Shown: positions 1 to 7,303, counted from the stretch's first letter. The stretch: DNA of 60,451 nt from Aestuariirhabdus haliotis (GCF_023509475.1 NZ_JAKSDZ010000020.1:1-60451), one strand, 5' to 3'. Notes: generated by a model not told the origin, from the sequence alone. A program made the numbers and translations.

Positions 1-15
1 TGTTCAGGTCTCGAC

Positions 16-936
16 ATGAACGGCGAGCTTCGCCTTGATAAAAACCATTTTAGGATCTGCAGAGATCTATCCGAATTAATCAGAGGTGCCCTAGCACTGG
101 TCTCCAATACACTGTTTGTCTTTGTCGGTGTACTGGTCCGATTACTGAACGAGTCCGTTGACCTGTTTCAGATTTTGCTTTTTCGTCAATTAGTCTTTGT
201 ATTTTTATTACTGCCGGCCATCGTGACTTCCTTCGATACCCTGATCAAACCCCGAATGGTGCATTGGCATCTATCACGGGTACTAGGCGCCTTTGCCGCT
301 ATCTATCTTGATTTTTTAACGGTCAGTAATATTCCGTTGGCTGATGCAACGGCACTGGGTTTTGCCAAAGTATTATTTTTCGCTGTAGTTGCCAGAGCTC
401 TATTATCGAAAGCCGTAGACGCCTCCAGGCTTTTCACACTATTGGTTGGGTTCTGTGGGGTTATGCTCATGGTACGACCCAGCTTCGCGGATACTTCCAT
501 GCTTTACACCCTGACTGGATTGGGAAGCGCATTAGGTGCAGCTATCGCGGTCATTAGCGTACGTAAAATGGCTGCCACCCAATCAAAAATCGCCCTGCTC
601 TCTTACCAGGCTGTTTTTGTCGGGTTGATCGCTTTGATTCCAAGCCTGACCAACTGGACATGGCCTTCACTGGACGAGCTCATCTTGTTGCTAGCCGTCG
701 GGGTCACTTCATCGATAGCACAATGGATAGGCATCACCGCGTACAAATTGGGAGAAGCCAATGTTATAGTCAATGTCGAGTACTCGAACATTATCTACTC
801 GCTGGTATTCGGCTATTGGCTCTTTGCAGAAATTCCAGATGGTATTGCTGTTATTGGTATGTTGGTGCTTTTTTGCAGTGCACTACTACCGCTATTGACA
901 AGCCATTGGAAAACAAGGTCAGGCAAACAGACTTAA
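16..936 (+). CDS. EamA/DMT-family inner-membrane transporter
   Basis: A 306-residue hydrophobic protein with about ten predicted membrane helices in two similar halves (roughly residues 25-150 and 155-300). This is the EamA fold of the drug/metabolite transporter superfamily. Members export or import small metabolites, and the substrate cannot be read from sequence. The motif FAKVLFFAVVARALL near residue 115 and the duplicated helix pattern are typical. The first 20 residues are polar, and the frame is open to the window edge, so the true start could lie upstream; a weak AGG sits 7-8 bases before this ATG. It converges on recX and is not part of the recA operon. Confidence 0.75.
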   Translation: MNGELRLDKNHFRICRDLSELIRGALALVSNTLFVFVGVLVRLLNESVDLFQILLFRQLVFVFLLLPAIVTSFDTLIKPRMVHWHLSRVLGAFAAIYLDFLTVSNIPLADATALGFAKVLFFAVVARALLSKAVDASRLFTLLVGFCGVMLMVRPSFADTSMLYTLTGLGSALGAAIAVISVRKMAATQSKIALLSYQAVFVGLIALIPSLTNWTWPSLDELILLLAVGVTSSIAQWIGITAYKLGEANVIVNVEYSNIIYSLVFGYWLFAEIPDGIAVIGMLVLFCSALLPLLTSHWKTRSGKQT

Positions 937-983
937 AACTGCTTAACCTTTCTTTTCTATTACCGATATAAAAGATCAATGCG

Positions 984-1418
984 TTAATTGATCACTTCAT
1001 TGATTTGCTCAAAACTAAAACCACGGTATTGAAAAAAACGTAAACGCCGGGCTTTTTCAGCAGGATTCTGCGCAGGCTGGCCACCAAATTTACGCTGATT
1101 AAGCTCACCCAAGAGCGCATACCAATCCACCGGATTTTCAAACAATGTCTGTTCAAACAGGTGTTCTTCAATACCCTTTTGTTTCAGCTCTGCGCGGATG
1201 CGGGAAGGTCCCTGGTAACGGGAAAGACGGCTACGAACGAAGCTATCAACAAAACGCTGATCACTCTGGAGTTTTTGTTCGGCCAACAATTCTATTTCAA
1301 TTTCAATCAACTCCGGGGGAAAACGACGCTGCAGTTTTTCCCGGAGTTCTTGTTGTGAGTGTTCTCGACGCGCTAGCAGGTTCATGGCTGCACGCCGAAT
1401 TTCACTCTTTTCACTCAT
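984..1418 (-). CDS. recX: RecX regulatory protein
   Basis: A 144-residue RecX family protein, the usual length for Pseudomonas-type RecX. It binds RecA filaments in the cytoplasm and limits filament extension and strand exchange. The three-helix tandem repeats are visible: a first repeat with RREHSQQELREKL, then a second with SRYQGPSRIRAELKQKGI, which is the family signature. It begins 5 bases after the recA stop codon on the same strand, so it is almost certainly co-transcribed with recA and induced with it through the LexA box upstream of recA. Confidence 0.95.
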   Translation of the reverse strand: MSEKSEIRRAAMNLLARREHSQQELREKLQRRFPPELIEIEIELLAEQKLQSDQRFVDSFVRSRLSRYQGPSRIRAELKQKGIEEHLFEQTLFENPVDWYALLGELNQRKFGGQPAQNPAEKARRLRFFQYRGFSFEQINEVIN

Positions 1419-1423
1419 GGTTT

Positions 1424-2461
1424 TTAAGCCTCAACCTTTTCGGTTTTCTCTGCCGTTTCAACAACCTTTACTGGAGCAATATCGAAATGGATACGAATTT
1501 TATCTTCAATCTCCTTGGCCATGGCAGGATTGTCTTGCAGGAACTGAGCAGCATTCGCTTTGCCTTGGCCAATCTTGTCACCGTTGTAGGAGTACCAGGC
1601 TCCCGCCTTGTCGACAAGACCCAGCTTGACACCCAAATCGATAACTTCACCCATGTGGTAGATGCCCTTGCCATAAAGAATCTGGAACTCAGCCTGCTTA
1701 AAGGGAGGGGATACTTTATTTTTAACCACTTTGACGCGGGTTTCGTTACCAATCACCTCTTCACCCTGTTTTACCGCACCGGTACGGCGAATATCGAGAC
1801 GCACCGAGGAATAAAACTTGAGCGCGTTACCGCCCGTCGTGGTTTCCGGGTTACCGAACATAACTCCGATTTTCATACGGATCTGGTTGATAAAAATAAC
1901 CAGGCAATTAGCATTTTTAATGTTACCCGTTATCTTACGCAGCGCCTGAGACATCAAACGAGCCTGCAAGCCAACGTGGTGATCTCCCATTTCACCTTCG
2001 ATTTCGGCTTTGGGTGTTAGGGCCGCCACCGAATCCACAATAATGACGTCAACAGCATTGGAGCGTACCAGCATGTCGGTAATTTCCAGCGCTTGTTCGC
2101 CAGTATCAGGCTGAGATACGTAGAGATCATCGACCTCGACACCAAGCTTGCCAGCATAATCAGGATCCAGAGCGTGCTCTGCATCGACGAAAGCACAGGT
2201 AGCGCCGGCTTTCTGGGCTTCGGCAATCACCTGTAGAGTCAGGGTTGTTTTACCAGAAGATTCGGGACCGTATATTTCAACAATGCGCCCCTTGGGTAAA
2301 CCACCAATACCCAAAGCAATATCCAGCGCCAGGGACCCCGTGGAAATAGCCGGGATCGCTTCCCGCTCCTGATCCCCCATGCGCATAACCGCGCCTTTAC
2401 CGAATTGACGCTCGATCTGGCCCAGGGCCGCACTCAACGCTTTCTGCTTATTTTGATCCAT
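1424..2461 (-). CDS. recA: Recombinase RecA
   Basis: RecA, 345 residues from the chosen ATG. It is the ATP-dependent strand-exchange protein of homologous recombination and the co-protease that triggers LexA cleavage in the SOS response. Walker A GPESSGKT is at residues 65-72, and the DNA-binding loop 2 motif GNPETTTGG is intact. A longer frame opens at a GTG three codons upstream (2470). The ATG at 2461 has an AGAGG eight bases upstream and gives the family N-terminus MDQNKQKAL, so I prefer it. The gene is first in a recA-recX unit. The C-terminal tail is acidic and charged, as in other RecA proteins. Confidence 0.97.
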   Translation of the reverse strand: MDQNKQKALSAALGQIERQFGKGAVMRMGDQEREAIPAISTGSLALDIALGIGGLPKGRIVEIYGPESSGKTTLTLQVIAEAQKAGATCAFVDAEHALDPDYAGKLGVEVDDLYVSQPDTGEQALEITDMLVRSNAVDVIIVDSVAALTPKAEIEGEMGDHHVGLQARLMSQALRKITGNIKNANCLVIFINQIRMKIGVMFGNPETTTGGNALKFYSSVRLDIRRTGAVKQGEEVIGNETRVKVVKNKVSPPFKQAEFQILYGKGIYHMGEVIDLGVKLGLVDKAGAWYSYNGDKIGQGKANAAQFLQDNPAMAKEIEDKIRIHFDIAPVKVVETAEKTEKVEA

Positions 2462-2566
2462 TACTGGCACCTCTTCGTGTTCGTCCGCATGTGGTCGGGA
2501 TAAGTTCTGGTTAGGTTCGATGGCTTGTAGAACCCTGAAACAATGATTGCTACTCGAACTGCACTT

Positions 2567-2586
2567 TACTGTATAGATGAACAGTA
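2567..2586. promoter_or_regulatory. LexA (SOS) box upstream of recA
   Basis: The 20-bp sequence TACTGTATAGATGAACAGTA closely matches the gammaproteobacterial LexA operator (CTGT, eight bases, ACAG, with flanking TA on both sides). It lies about 105 bases before the recA start, where SOS operators overlap the recA promoter. I infer DNA-damage induction of recA-recX. Confidence 0.92.
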
Positions 2587-2639
2587 TTAAAGCACAGTCT
2601 TTAGACCTTGCCTAGTCCCGAGCATTTTACCTGTCGCTT

Positions 2640-3149
2640 TTAGCGACACAGTCGAGCTAATACACCATTTAATGCTGCTACAACCGTTTGCTGCCGCACC
2701 GCATGGCGCCCACCGGAAAAACAAAATTTGCGCGCCTGGCCCGACTGCCCTTTGCGCTGCCAGGCAATCCAGACAGTACCAACCGGTTTGTCCTCCGTAC
2801 CTCCCCCCGGCCCGGCAACCCCACTGACCGAGACGGCAACACTGGCGTTCGATCGATCCAGTGATCCCGACGTCATCTCCAGCACCACGTCCTCACTGAC
2901 GGCCCCGAAGCGTTCCAACGTCGCACTTTGCACTCCCAGCATGCGCTGTTTAGCCTCATTCGAATAAGTCACAAAACCGGCATCAAACCAGACCGAGCTA
3001 CCGGCAATCTCGGTAATGGCACAGGCGATCCCACCACCTGTACAAGATTCAGCCGTTGCCAGTACATCCTTACCGGCCTCAAGGGCAACACCAACCTGAT
3101 GAGCAAGTAATTCTATCTGCTCAGCATTCGACTCAACCTGGGAATCCAT
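2640..3149 (-). CDS. pncC: NMN amidohydrolase PncC (CinA C-terminal domain family)
   Basis: A stand-alone CinA C-terminal-type domain of 169 residues, family PncC. It deamidates nicotinamide mononucleotide to nicotinate mononucleotide in the pyridine nucleotide cycle. Family motifs seen: ATAESCTGGGIACAIT near residues 30-45, FVTYSNEAK, SVSGVAGPGGGTEDKPVGTVW and the FSGGRHAVR tail. An upstream ATG exists at 3182, but the ATG at 3149 has GAGG five bases before it and gives the usual length. It lies next to recA, as in Pseudomonas, and originally diverged from mutS, whose displaced first codons are still 120 bases away. A small hairpin with stem TGTCGC/GCGACA overlaps the stop codon. Confidence 0.92.
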   Translation of the reverse strand: MDSQVESNAEQIELLAHQVGVALEAGKDVLATAESCTGGGIACAITEIAGSSVWFDAGFVTYSNEAKQRMLGVQSATLERFGAVSEDVVLEMTSGSLDRSNASVAVSVSGVAGPGGGTEDKPVGTVWIAWQRKGQSGQARKFCFSGGRHAVRQQTVVAALNGVLARLCR

Positions 3150-3271
3150 ATTGTCCTCGCTTGATTGTGCTAACTCGACCATTTCTCACGCCCGCTATTA
3201 TCACGTAGAATCGGGCTCCCGTTAATTCCTTATTCCAACGTCCAAAAAACAACCGGGAGAGACTTGTCCCT

Positions 3272-3340
3272 ATGGCTGCGGTCAAAGACGCGAAGAGTGC
3301 CCATACCCCCATGATGCATTGGTATGTGAATTCCCTGTAG
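3272..3340 (+). pseudogene. mutS: Displaced 5' fragment of mutS, left of the element
   Basis: An ATG followed by 22 codons. The first 15 residues read MAAVKDAKSAHTPMM, and HTPMM is the invariant start of MutS domain I; the full-length gene at 12575 carries the same [12 protein letters not shown]. After ATGATGCA (3311-3318) the sequence changes to element DNA and reaches a TAG at 3338. Joining 3318 to 12619 keeps the frame and gives [12 protein letters not shown] without gap or loss. A GGGAGAG lies about 12 bases before the ATG, so this is the native mutS translation start. Its native promoter should lie between here and pncC. As it stands it can make only a 22-residue dead-end peptide. Confidence 0.93.
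3302..3328. other. attL, left attachment site of the mutS element
   Basis: Core ATGATGCA at 3311-3318 is identical to the core at 12611-12618. The wider 17-bp stretch 3302-3318 (CATACCCCCATGATGCA) matches 12602-12618 at 14 of 17 positions. To the left is chromosomal mutS sequence; to the right (from 3319) is element sequence. The element-side arm GGTATGTG (3321-3328) is the inverted counterpart of CACACACC (12602-12609) with one mismatch, as expected for core-type integrase binding sites in attP. The exact crossover bases are inferred. Confidence 0.85.
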
Positions 3341-3546
3341 GCCTTGCTATCAATGGGTTTGAGGATATTGGCCAGCAAGGAAACTACACACCAGCCTACA
3401 CTTGAAATTAATTTCGATTATTTAAAAAAAAATTAAAAAAAAACCAAATAACCCACAAAAAGTGTGAATAAACGGCTGAATAACTGAATTATTCCCAGCA
3501 CTCACCGCACTCAACACTACTGAGCAAAAAATAACCAGAGAGCCTG

Positions 3547-3756
3547 CTAGGTATCAGTAGAATTTGCGTGTCGATCTGGGGCTTCTCTATCTTGTTTAGG
3601 CTTCCCACTCCAGGCCCAGGTTACAAGATGGGCATTAGGGTGAGCCTCAGCCTTCTTCAGCATATCCAGCTCGTTATCACACCAGACAAAGGCGTCAGGG
3701 CCTCTGTTCTTACGCTCCAGGCGCTTCACCCTATTGAAGAGATTGGCGGTAGACAT
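3547..3756 (-). CDS. Small hypothetical protein, last gene of the element's left module
   Basis: A 69-residue hydrophilic protein I do not recognise. It has a basic N-terminus (NLFNRVKRLERKNRG) followed by a stretch that recalls short phage-associated proteins of unknown role (FVWCDNELDMLKKAEAHPNAHLV). The start is well supported: GGAGGG lies six bases before the ATG, inside the end of the upstream gene, with a 31-base overlap. This implies translational coupling to the DUF5681-like gene. It is the gene nearest attL. No signal peptide or membrane segment. Confidence 0.6.
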   Translation of the reverse strand: MSTANLFNRVKRLERKNRGPDAFVWCDNELDMLKKAEAHPNAHLVTWAWSGKPKQDREAPDRHANSTDT

Positions 3757-4172
3757 TGCTCACCCTCCAGTTTTTCGATGCGCCGTTGCAGCTCCATCAC
3801 TTCAGCAATTTTCATCATGTTGGCCGTTGCCGCAATAAGATTGGAACCCACGTCAGCCGGTATCTTTCCCCCACTAACCGCATCCATCACAGACGTGGCG
3901 AAGTCTAAAGGCCCAGCCCCTTTCGGCACGTCAAACTCCACTGAAGGCATCACCGCCTTTCTAGGCGGCACCAGGCGCTCCATCAACAGCTTCTGGGCAG
4001 CAGTATCACCGCCCATGGCTTGCTCTATCACCTGGGTGATGATCTTTGTCTGTGGGTCTCTCAGGTTGTGGGATTTCGCATATTCCCTTAACGCTTTCCT
4101 CAAAAGAGCATCGCTACCAGGGCCGCGCTTCCTAACAGGCTGATTTGTTTTGGAGAATACGTTTTTAGGCAT
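3726..4172 (-). CDS. DUF5681-like phage/island protein
   Basis: A 148-residue protein. The central part, with GDTAAQKLLMERLVPPRKA near residues 55-75 followed by VEFDVP, resembles the DUF5681 signature (GD..AL.L.L.R..PPRK....FDLP). Such proteins recur in prophages and genomic islands near small terminase genes; their biochemical role is not established. The N-terminus is basic (KRGPGSDALLRKALREY), compatible with nucleic-acid contact, and residues 115-140 are helical and coiled-coil-like (MKIAEVMELQRRIEKLEGE). It is separated by 76 bases from the preceding gene in the module and overlaps the next. Domain assignment is by eye. Confidence 0.65.
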   Translation of the reverse strand: MPKNVFSKTNQPVRKRGPGSDALLRKALREYAKSHNLRDPQTKIITQVIEQAMGGDTAAQKLLMERLVPPRKAVMPSVEFDVPKGAGPLDFATSVMDAVSGGKIPADVGSNLIAATANMMKIAEVMELQRRIEKLEGEQCLPPISSIG

Positions 4173-4248
4173 AGAGTCTCGCAGTTAATAGCTCAATATG
4201 GTGTGGGAAAAAAACGGCGCTGGCTGTGCCTAATTGGTAGGTCCCCCA

Positions 4249-4458
4249 TCAATCAAACCCAATGATCCAAATATCATCCGCCCCCCCATAAATACGCTCT
4301 CCAAACTTCTCCACCTCCCGTTTGTAGTCCGCATCCACTGACATTTTGCGATTACCAAATTCATCTTCAGCAAACTGCATTGTCCTCAGCTTTTCCCGCT
4401 CTTCAGGGCTAGGCGTTCGCACTTTGGCTGGCACTATTCCCATTCGCTCCTTTGGCAT
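4249..4458 (-). CDS. Small hypothetical protein
   Basis: A 69-residue soluble protein without a recognisable family. It starts MPKERMGIVPAKVRTPSPEE and ends in DDIWIIGFD. A GTG one codon upstream (4461) is possible. The ATG at 4458 overlaps the TGA of the preceding gene (TGATG) and has GGAGGG six bases upstream, which is the better choice and signals translational coupling. It belongs to the left module of the element. Confidence 0.6.
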   Translation of the reverse strand: MPKERMGIVPAKVRTPSPEEREKLRTMQFAEDEFGNRKMSVDADYKREVEKFGERIYGGADDIWIIGFD

Positions 4459-5099
4459 CACTCACCCTCCAGAGAGGCGGTCAGATAATCAATCATCTGT
4501 TTCTTGAGGATTATATACCGCCCCTCTGACCAGACTTTCTTGATAATCGCCTCTGTATCCAGTTGGCCATTTTTGCGCCAGGTATCGAGCAGGGCATACA
4601 GATGAATAATGTCCTTCGCCTCCTCCAGTTTGGCCAACACAGCTGACTCTAATGACAGCACCAGCTCGCGCTTCAAGCGGGTGATCTCCTCATTGATTTT
4701 GCGAGATTCCGCAATCACCAGGTGCAGATGATCTGCCACCCGTTTGGGGTTTGGGCCTCTTTCAATCGCTTCAAGGCGTTTGATCTCGGTCTGGTTTTCA
4801 GACATTTCCAACTGAATATCCTTGTCATCTGGATACAGCTCCAGACGAATAGATAAAGCCTCACGTTGGGCATAGAGATCCCGCAAGTTCACAAGCAGGT
4901 CACGCGGGACAGACTGCGTTAGCTCTCTCAGGCGATCATTGAACCGACTCTTCTCAATCCGCTTCTCTTTCAGTTGCCGCGTCAATTCCAGGTAGCGCTC
5001 ACGAACTTCAGGAGAAATAACGATGCCAAAATCACGCCCCTCCACTTCCTCTGCGGCTTTTTTCGTCAATTCAGGATTATGAATGCTATTAACCGCCAT
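4458..5099 (-). CDS. Coiled-coil protein of unknown function
   Basis: A 213-residue protein dominated by long charged helices. The heptad-like stretches run at about residues 30-75 (ELTRQLKEKRIEKSRFNDRL) and 95-160 (MSENQTEIKRLE, then a KINEEITRLKREL segment). No catalytic motif, signal or membrane segment is visible. The longest frame starts at 5117. The ATG at 5099 overlaps the preceding stop codon (TAATG) and has GAGGG nine bases upstream, so I chose it. It could be a structural or scaffold-like partner of the other module proteins, but this is only a guess from shape and position. Confidence 0.65.
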   Translation of the reverse strand: MAVNSIHNPELTKKAAEEVEGRDFGIVISPEVRERYLELTRQLKEKRIEKSRFNDRLRELTQSVPRDLLVNLRDLYAQREALSIRLELYPDDKDIQLEMSENQTEIKRLEAIERGPNPKRVADHLHLVIAESRKINEEITRLKRELVLSLESAVLAKLEEAKDIIHLYALLDTWRKNGQLDTEAIIKKVWSEGRYIILKKQMIDYLTASLEGE

Positions 5100-5344
5100 T
5101 AGCCTGCCCTCTGCCATTCATCAACACCCAGCCATTTTTCAGACCGCTCAACGAATGCCTGGGCCTCCTGATCAACCGCCTTCTGGTTAATCTCAAGCAA
5201 GGCATCATCCTCTGGCCGGTTGGTACGCTCATCAGCCATCCGCATCTTCACCTGCCAGTATCTTGCCCTGCCTTGATGCCAAAGCCGGTATTCATCGTCA
5301 TCAATAATCGCCTGAAGAGCGTTATATAACGCAGTATTGAACAT
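5099..5344 (-). CDS. Small hypothetical protein
   Basis: An 81-residue acidic protein starting MFNTALYNALQAIIDDDEY, with no family I recognise. Earlier in-frame starts exist at 5365 (GTG) and 5350, but an AAGGAG sits eight bases before the ATG at 5344 and only two bases before that at 5350, so 5344 is preferred. The stop codon shares a base with the start of the coiled-coil gene. The gene is part of the coupled left module. Confidence 0.6.
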   Translation of the reverse strand: MFNTALYNALQAIIDDDEYRLWHQGRARYWQVKMRMADERTNRPEDDALLEINQKAVDQEAQAFVERSEKWLGVDEWQRAG

Positions 5345-5361
5345 GGTCATCTCTCCTTGAT

Positions 5362-5679
5362 TCACCAGGTTAGTAATCGGTCTGCCGCACCAGGCGTGGG
5401 GGGTGGTTTATCCATTCGGGGCCGTGATGGGCGTGGGGGTTGGCTGAATGCCTTGTTGCGGGTTGTGGCCGCATTAATATGAAAGTGACGGCATTTCACC
5501 AGGTAAGACCGCAGCAGAATCGCGGTTTTTTCCGTTCCCTCCTTGTGATGCCGCCTGAAATAGCACTTGAAATCAGCCAGCCCATCTCGCACAGCCTCCC
5601 GGTATCCAGGCGGCAGGTCATTATCCTTCAAGGTCTCAAGGGCTTCAGCTTCCAGGGCTTTGGCTTCTTCTCGATTCAC
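5362..5679 (-). CDS. Small hypothetical protein
   Basis: A 105-residue protein beginning at a GTG whose bases overlap the TGA of the upstream HTH gene (GTGA), a classical translational-coupling arrangement. The N-terminal 30 residues are helical and charged (EEAKALEAEALETLKDNDL); the middle is basic (CYFRRHHKEGTEK); the C-terminus is proline-rich (PPRPSRPRMDKPPPTPG) and probably disordered. I cannot assign a function. Small terminase subunits are often longer than the upstream 68-residue ORF, so this and the HTH ORF might act as two halves of one function; the sequence does not prove it. Confidence 0.55.
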   Translation of the reverse strand: MNREEAKALEAEALETLKDNDLPPGYREAVRDGLADFKCYFRRHHKEGTEKTAILLRSYLVKCRHFHINAATTRNKAFSQPPRPSRPRMDKPPPTPGAADRLLTW

Positions 5680-5882
5680 GCTGATAGCCTTAGTGAGATA
5701 CGAGCATCTTCCAGCGTGGCCATGAAAGCCTTATTAAACGCAGGGTCTGATTTGGCCCATTTATAGGGGGAGGCGCGGCAAAGTTTGATAGATCGACAGG
5801 CGGCAGAAACATTTCCTTTTTTCGCCATTAAACGATCCAAAAAAATTTGCTTAACAAAATCAGGATGCGGCACACCGTTCAT
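5676..5882 (-). CDS. Terminase-small-subunit-like helix-turn-helix protein
   Basis: A 68-residue protein with a helix-turn-helix of the type found at the N-terminus of phage small terminases: FLDRLMAKKGNVSAACRSIK, then SPYKWAKSDPAFNKAF. The pattern GNVSAAC....I...S.Y.W...DP.F is what I recognise. In phages this domain binds the packaging site. It is shorter than typical full-length small terminases, so it may provide DNA recognition only. It is the first gene of the left module, preceded by a 215-base AT-rich gap (5883-6097) that should hold the module promoter. Packaging specificity is inferred, not shown. Confidence 0.6.
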   Translation of the reverse strand: MNGVPHPDFVKQIFLDRLMAKKGNVSAACRSIKLCRASPYKWAKSDPAFNKAFMATLEDARISLRLSA

Positions 5883-6097
5883 AAAAAAGACCCGTCAATT
5901 TCATCTGTTGAATCTGATTTAAGTGTAGCGGTAAAAAGCCGTTTTATCCTTTATTTATAGTGCTTATTGCAATTTAAAGGATTCAAAATATTCAAGGAAA
6001 AAACTAGAGTTAATTAGAGTCTAATAGCGTCCATTAAAGCACCAAATAATTAAAAAAATTTTCCAGAAAAAATCATTAAAAATCTGGCAGATCATCA
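5883..6097. promoter_or_regulatory. Probable promoter/operator region of the left module
   Basis: A 215-base AT-rich gap between SSB and the terminase-like gene. It contains GTTAATTA (6009-6016) and AATAATTAA (6045-6053), the two half-sites of a palindrome found intact at 9956-9979 and 12490-12517. A minus-strand sigma70-like pair is weak (TTGCAA with AT-rich bases 16-18 bp downstream). No gene is visible. Confidence 0.4.
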
Positions 6098-6481
6098 TTA
6101 AACGGCTGCTGATTTTGGGACTGGGGGGGGTGGTTTGGGTGTTGTTCGACGCTTTCGACCAGGTTTAGAGGTTCGAGCAGATACCACGCTTTCAACCAGT
6201 ATTTGAAGCTCCTGAACCGTTTCCTCGTTTCTATTGATATAGGCGTTTACCTGAAGCTGTCCCTGTATCGACACCAAATCCCCTTTTTGATGCTCCAGCA
6301 ACTCCCCGGCGACGCGCTCAAAGCCTACAAAACTGAACCACTGGCTGGCCTCCCCCGAATCGCTGGCCCTGCATGGCAGATTCGCAACCATGGAACCCAC
6401 CGCCATTAATTTGTCTGCGCGGGTAATGATCTCCCGAATCTCCCCCCCGATCCTTCCATACACTGCAATTTGTGTTGCCAT
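6098..6481 (-). CDS. ssb: Single-stranded DNA-binding protein (element-encoded)
   Basis: A 127-residue SSB-like protein with an N-terminal OB fold at residues 1-95: it opens MATQIAVYGRIGGEIREI, has WFSFVGFERVAGELLEHQKGD as the central strand-helix-strand, then VSIQGQLQVNAY. The C-terminus is short, basic and proline-rich instead of the acidic DDIPF tip of cellular SSB, so it may not recruit the host SSB interactome. GGGAG lies six bases before the ATG. It follows the iteron region and is probably expressed with element replication. Confidence 0.85.
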   Translation of the reverse strand: MATQIAVYGRIGGEIREIITRADKLMAVGSMVANLPCRASDSGEASQWFSFVGFERVAGELLEHQKGDLVSIQGQLQVNAYINRNEETVQELQILVESVVSARTSKPGRKRRTTPKPPPPVPKSAAV

Positions 6482-6638
6482 TTCATGCTCCCGATTGTTG
6501 CGTTCTTGCTTCCTGCTTCTTCCCCCTTCCCTGTCAATTTAAACAGGGCAGGCGGGATGAGAGTGTTTTTTTAAATCCTGCCCTGCTTTGTGATGATCGT
6601 TTTTATTCAGCGGAGTGCGTGATTCTCCTTTTTTTTGT

Positions 6639-6670
6639 CGGGACACTATCGGGACACTATCGGGACACAT
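6639..6670 (+). repeat. Tandem 11-bp repeat
   Basis: CGGGACACTAT occurs at 6639-6649 and 6650-6660, followed by a partial copy CGGGACACAT at 6661-6670. The repeats are head to tail, one helical turn apart, about 160 bases upstream of the ssb start. They may be a regulator binding array or a second origin component. Confidence 0.85.
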
Positions 6671-6762
6671 CCCCTACAAAATAGGGTTCTGTAAGGCAAA
6701 AACAAAAGACAAAGCTACACTTCGCCCGATCTCCAGCAAATAAAACGGAAAAACCTATGCGA

Positions 6763-6891
6763 CCTCTACCACTTTGCCTGAAAGCCCCGTGGTTACTGGG
6801 CTGTAGGGTGGTAGAGGTCTTAAAAAAACGCCAAAACACCTCTACCACCTCTACCACCTTGCCTGAAAGCCCCGTGATTACTGGGCTATAG
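6763..6891 (+). repeat. Pair of 44-bp direct repeats with hairpin potential
   Basis: The copies at 6763-6806 and 6848-6891 differ at 3 of 44 positions. Each contains an iteron (CCTCTACC), then TGAAAGCCCCGT, then a hairpin with AGCCC/GGGCT arms. A shorter relative with a perfect GCCTTG/CAAGGC stem lies at 7218-7234, and a degenerate inverted relative near 6941-6980. The 12-mer TGAAAGCCCCGT recurs at 9904-9915 upstream of the primase. Confidence 0.85.
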
Positions 6892-7303
6892 AGGAAAAAA
6901 CGCCCTCCATAATCACCTTCCCCGCCTGCCATGTTTTTAGACCTATACCACGCCACAAGCCAGTAATAGCAAGGGGTTTGCAAAATTGGCAGAGGTTTTT
7001 TGGGGAAGTGGTAGAGGTCGCGGCAAAATGGGTTAGGTTCAGGTGTTATTTGGCCTGATTTGGTCTTTTTTTGCTCAATTGATTGTTTTTTGATCGCTGC
7101 ACACACCTATGAAAATATAATAAAAAAAGGCAGGCGGGAAAGGAGTTGCTGTGGTTTAGGTTGGTACAGGTTGGTACAGGTATGGTAGAGGTTTTAAAAA
7201 ACCTCACCCACCCTGAAAGCCTTGTATAGCAAGGCCTCCAGAAAATTTGGTAGAGGTGGTATAGGTTTTATCAAAAAAAAATAAAAAACCTAAGCCACCT
7301 CTG

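Larger units (their letters stand above)
6482..7303. other. Iteron-rich non-coding region, putative replication origin
   Basis: About 820 bases without a credible gene, between SSB and helicase. It holds at least 14 copies of a 9-mer of type GGTAGAGGT. Plus orientation: 6810, 6988, 7010, 7036, 7153, 7163, 7173, 7184, 7249 and 7258. Minus orientation: 6762, 6838, 6847 and 6941. The run 7153/7163/7173/7184 is spaced 10-11 bp, one helical turn. It also has two 44-bp repeats, a tandem 11-bp repeat and A/T tracts at 7107-7130 and 7267-7290. Iterons plus an AT-rich stretch beside a primase-helicase gene match the origin architecture of P4-like and theta-replicating elements. Open frames here translate repeats and I do not accept them. 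Confidence 0.75.

Noticed and set aside
1145-2020. Long plus-strand open frame opposite recA/recX
   Set aside because: Shadow of the recA and recX coding sequences; no ribosome site or family signature.
3341-3546. Coding capacity between attL and the first element gene
   Set aside because: About 200 bases, A/T-rich with poly-A runs and no supported start; probably end sequence holding integrase arm sites.
6472-6684. 70-codon plus-strand open frame
   Set aside because: Cysteine- and phenylalanine-rich composition, runs into the tandem 11-bp repeat, opposite to all element genes; looks like chance.
6657-7106. 149-codon minus-strand open frame in the iteron region
   Set aside because: It translates the origin repeats (VVEVVEV tracts, repeated TGLSGK-like pieces), has no family resemblance and no clear ribosome site; the region reads as non-coding.
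6741-7290. CRISPR array
   Set aside because: The repeated unit is only 9 bp, occurs in both orientations with irregular spacing, and there are no cas genes; an iteron array explains it better.
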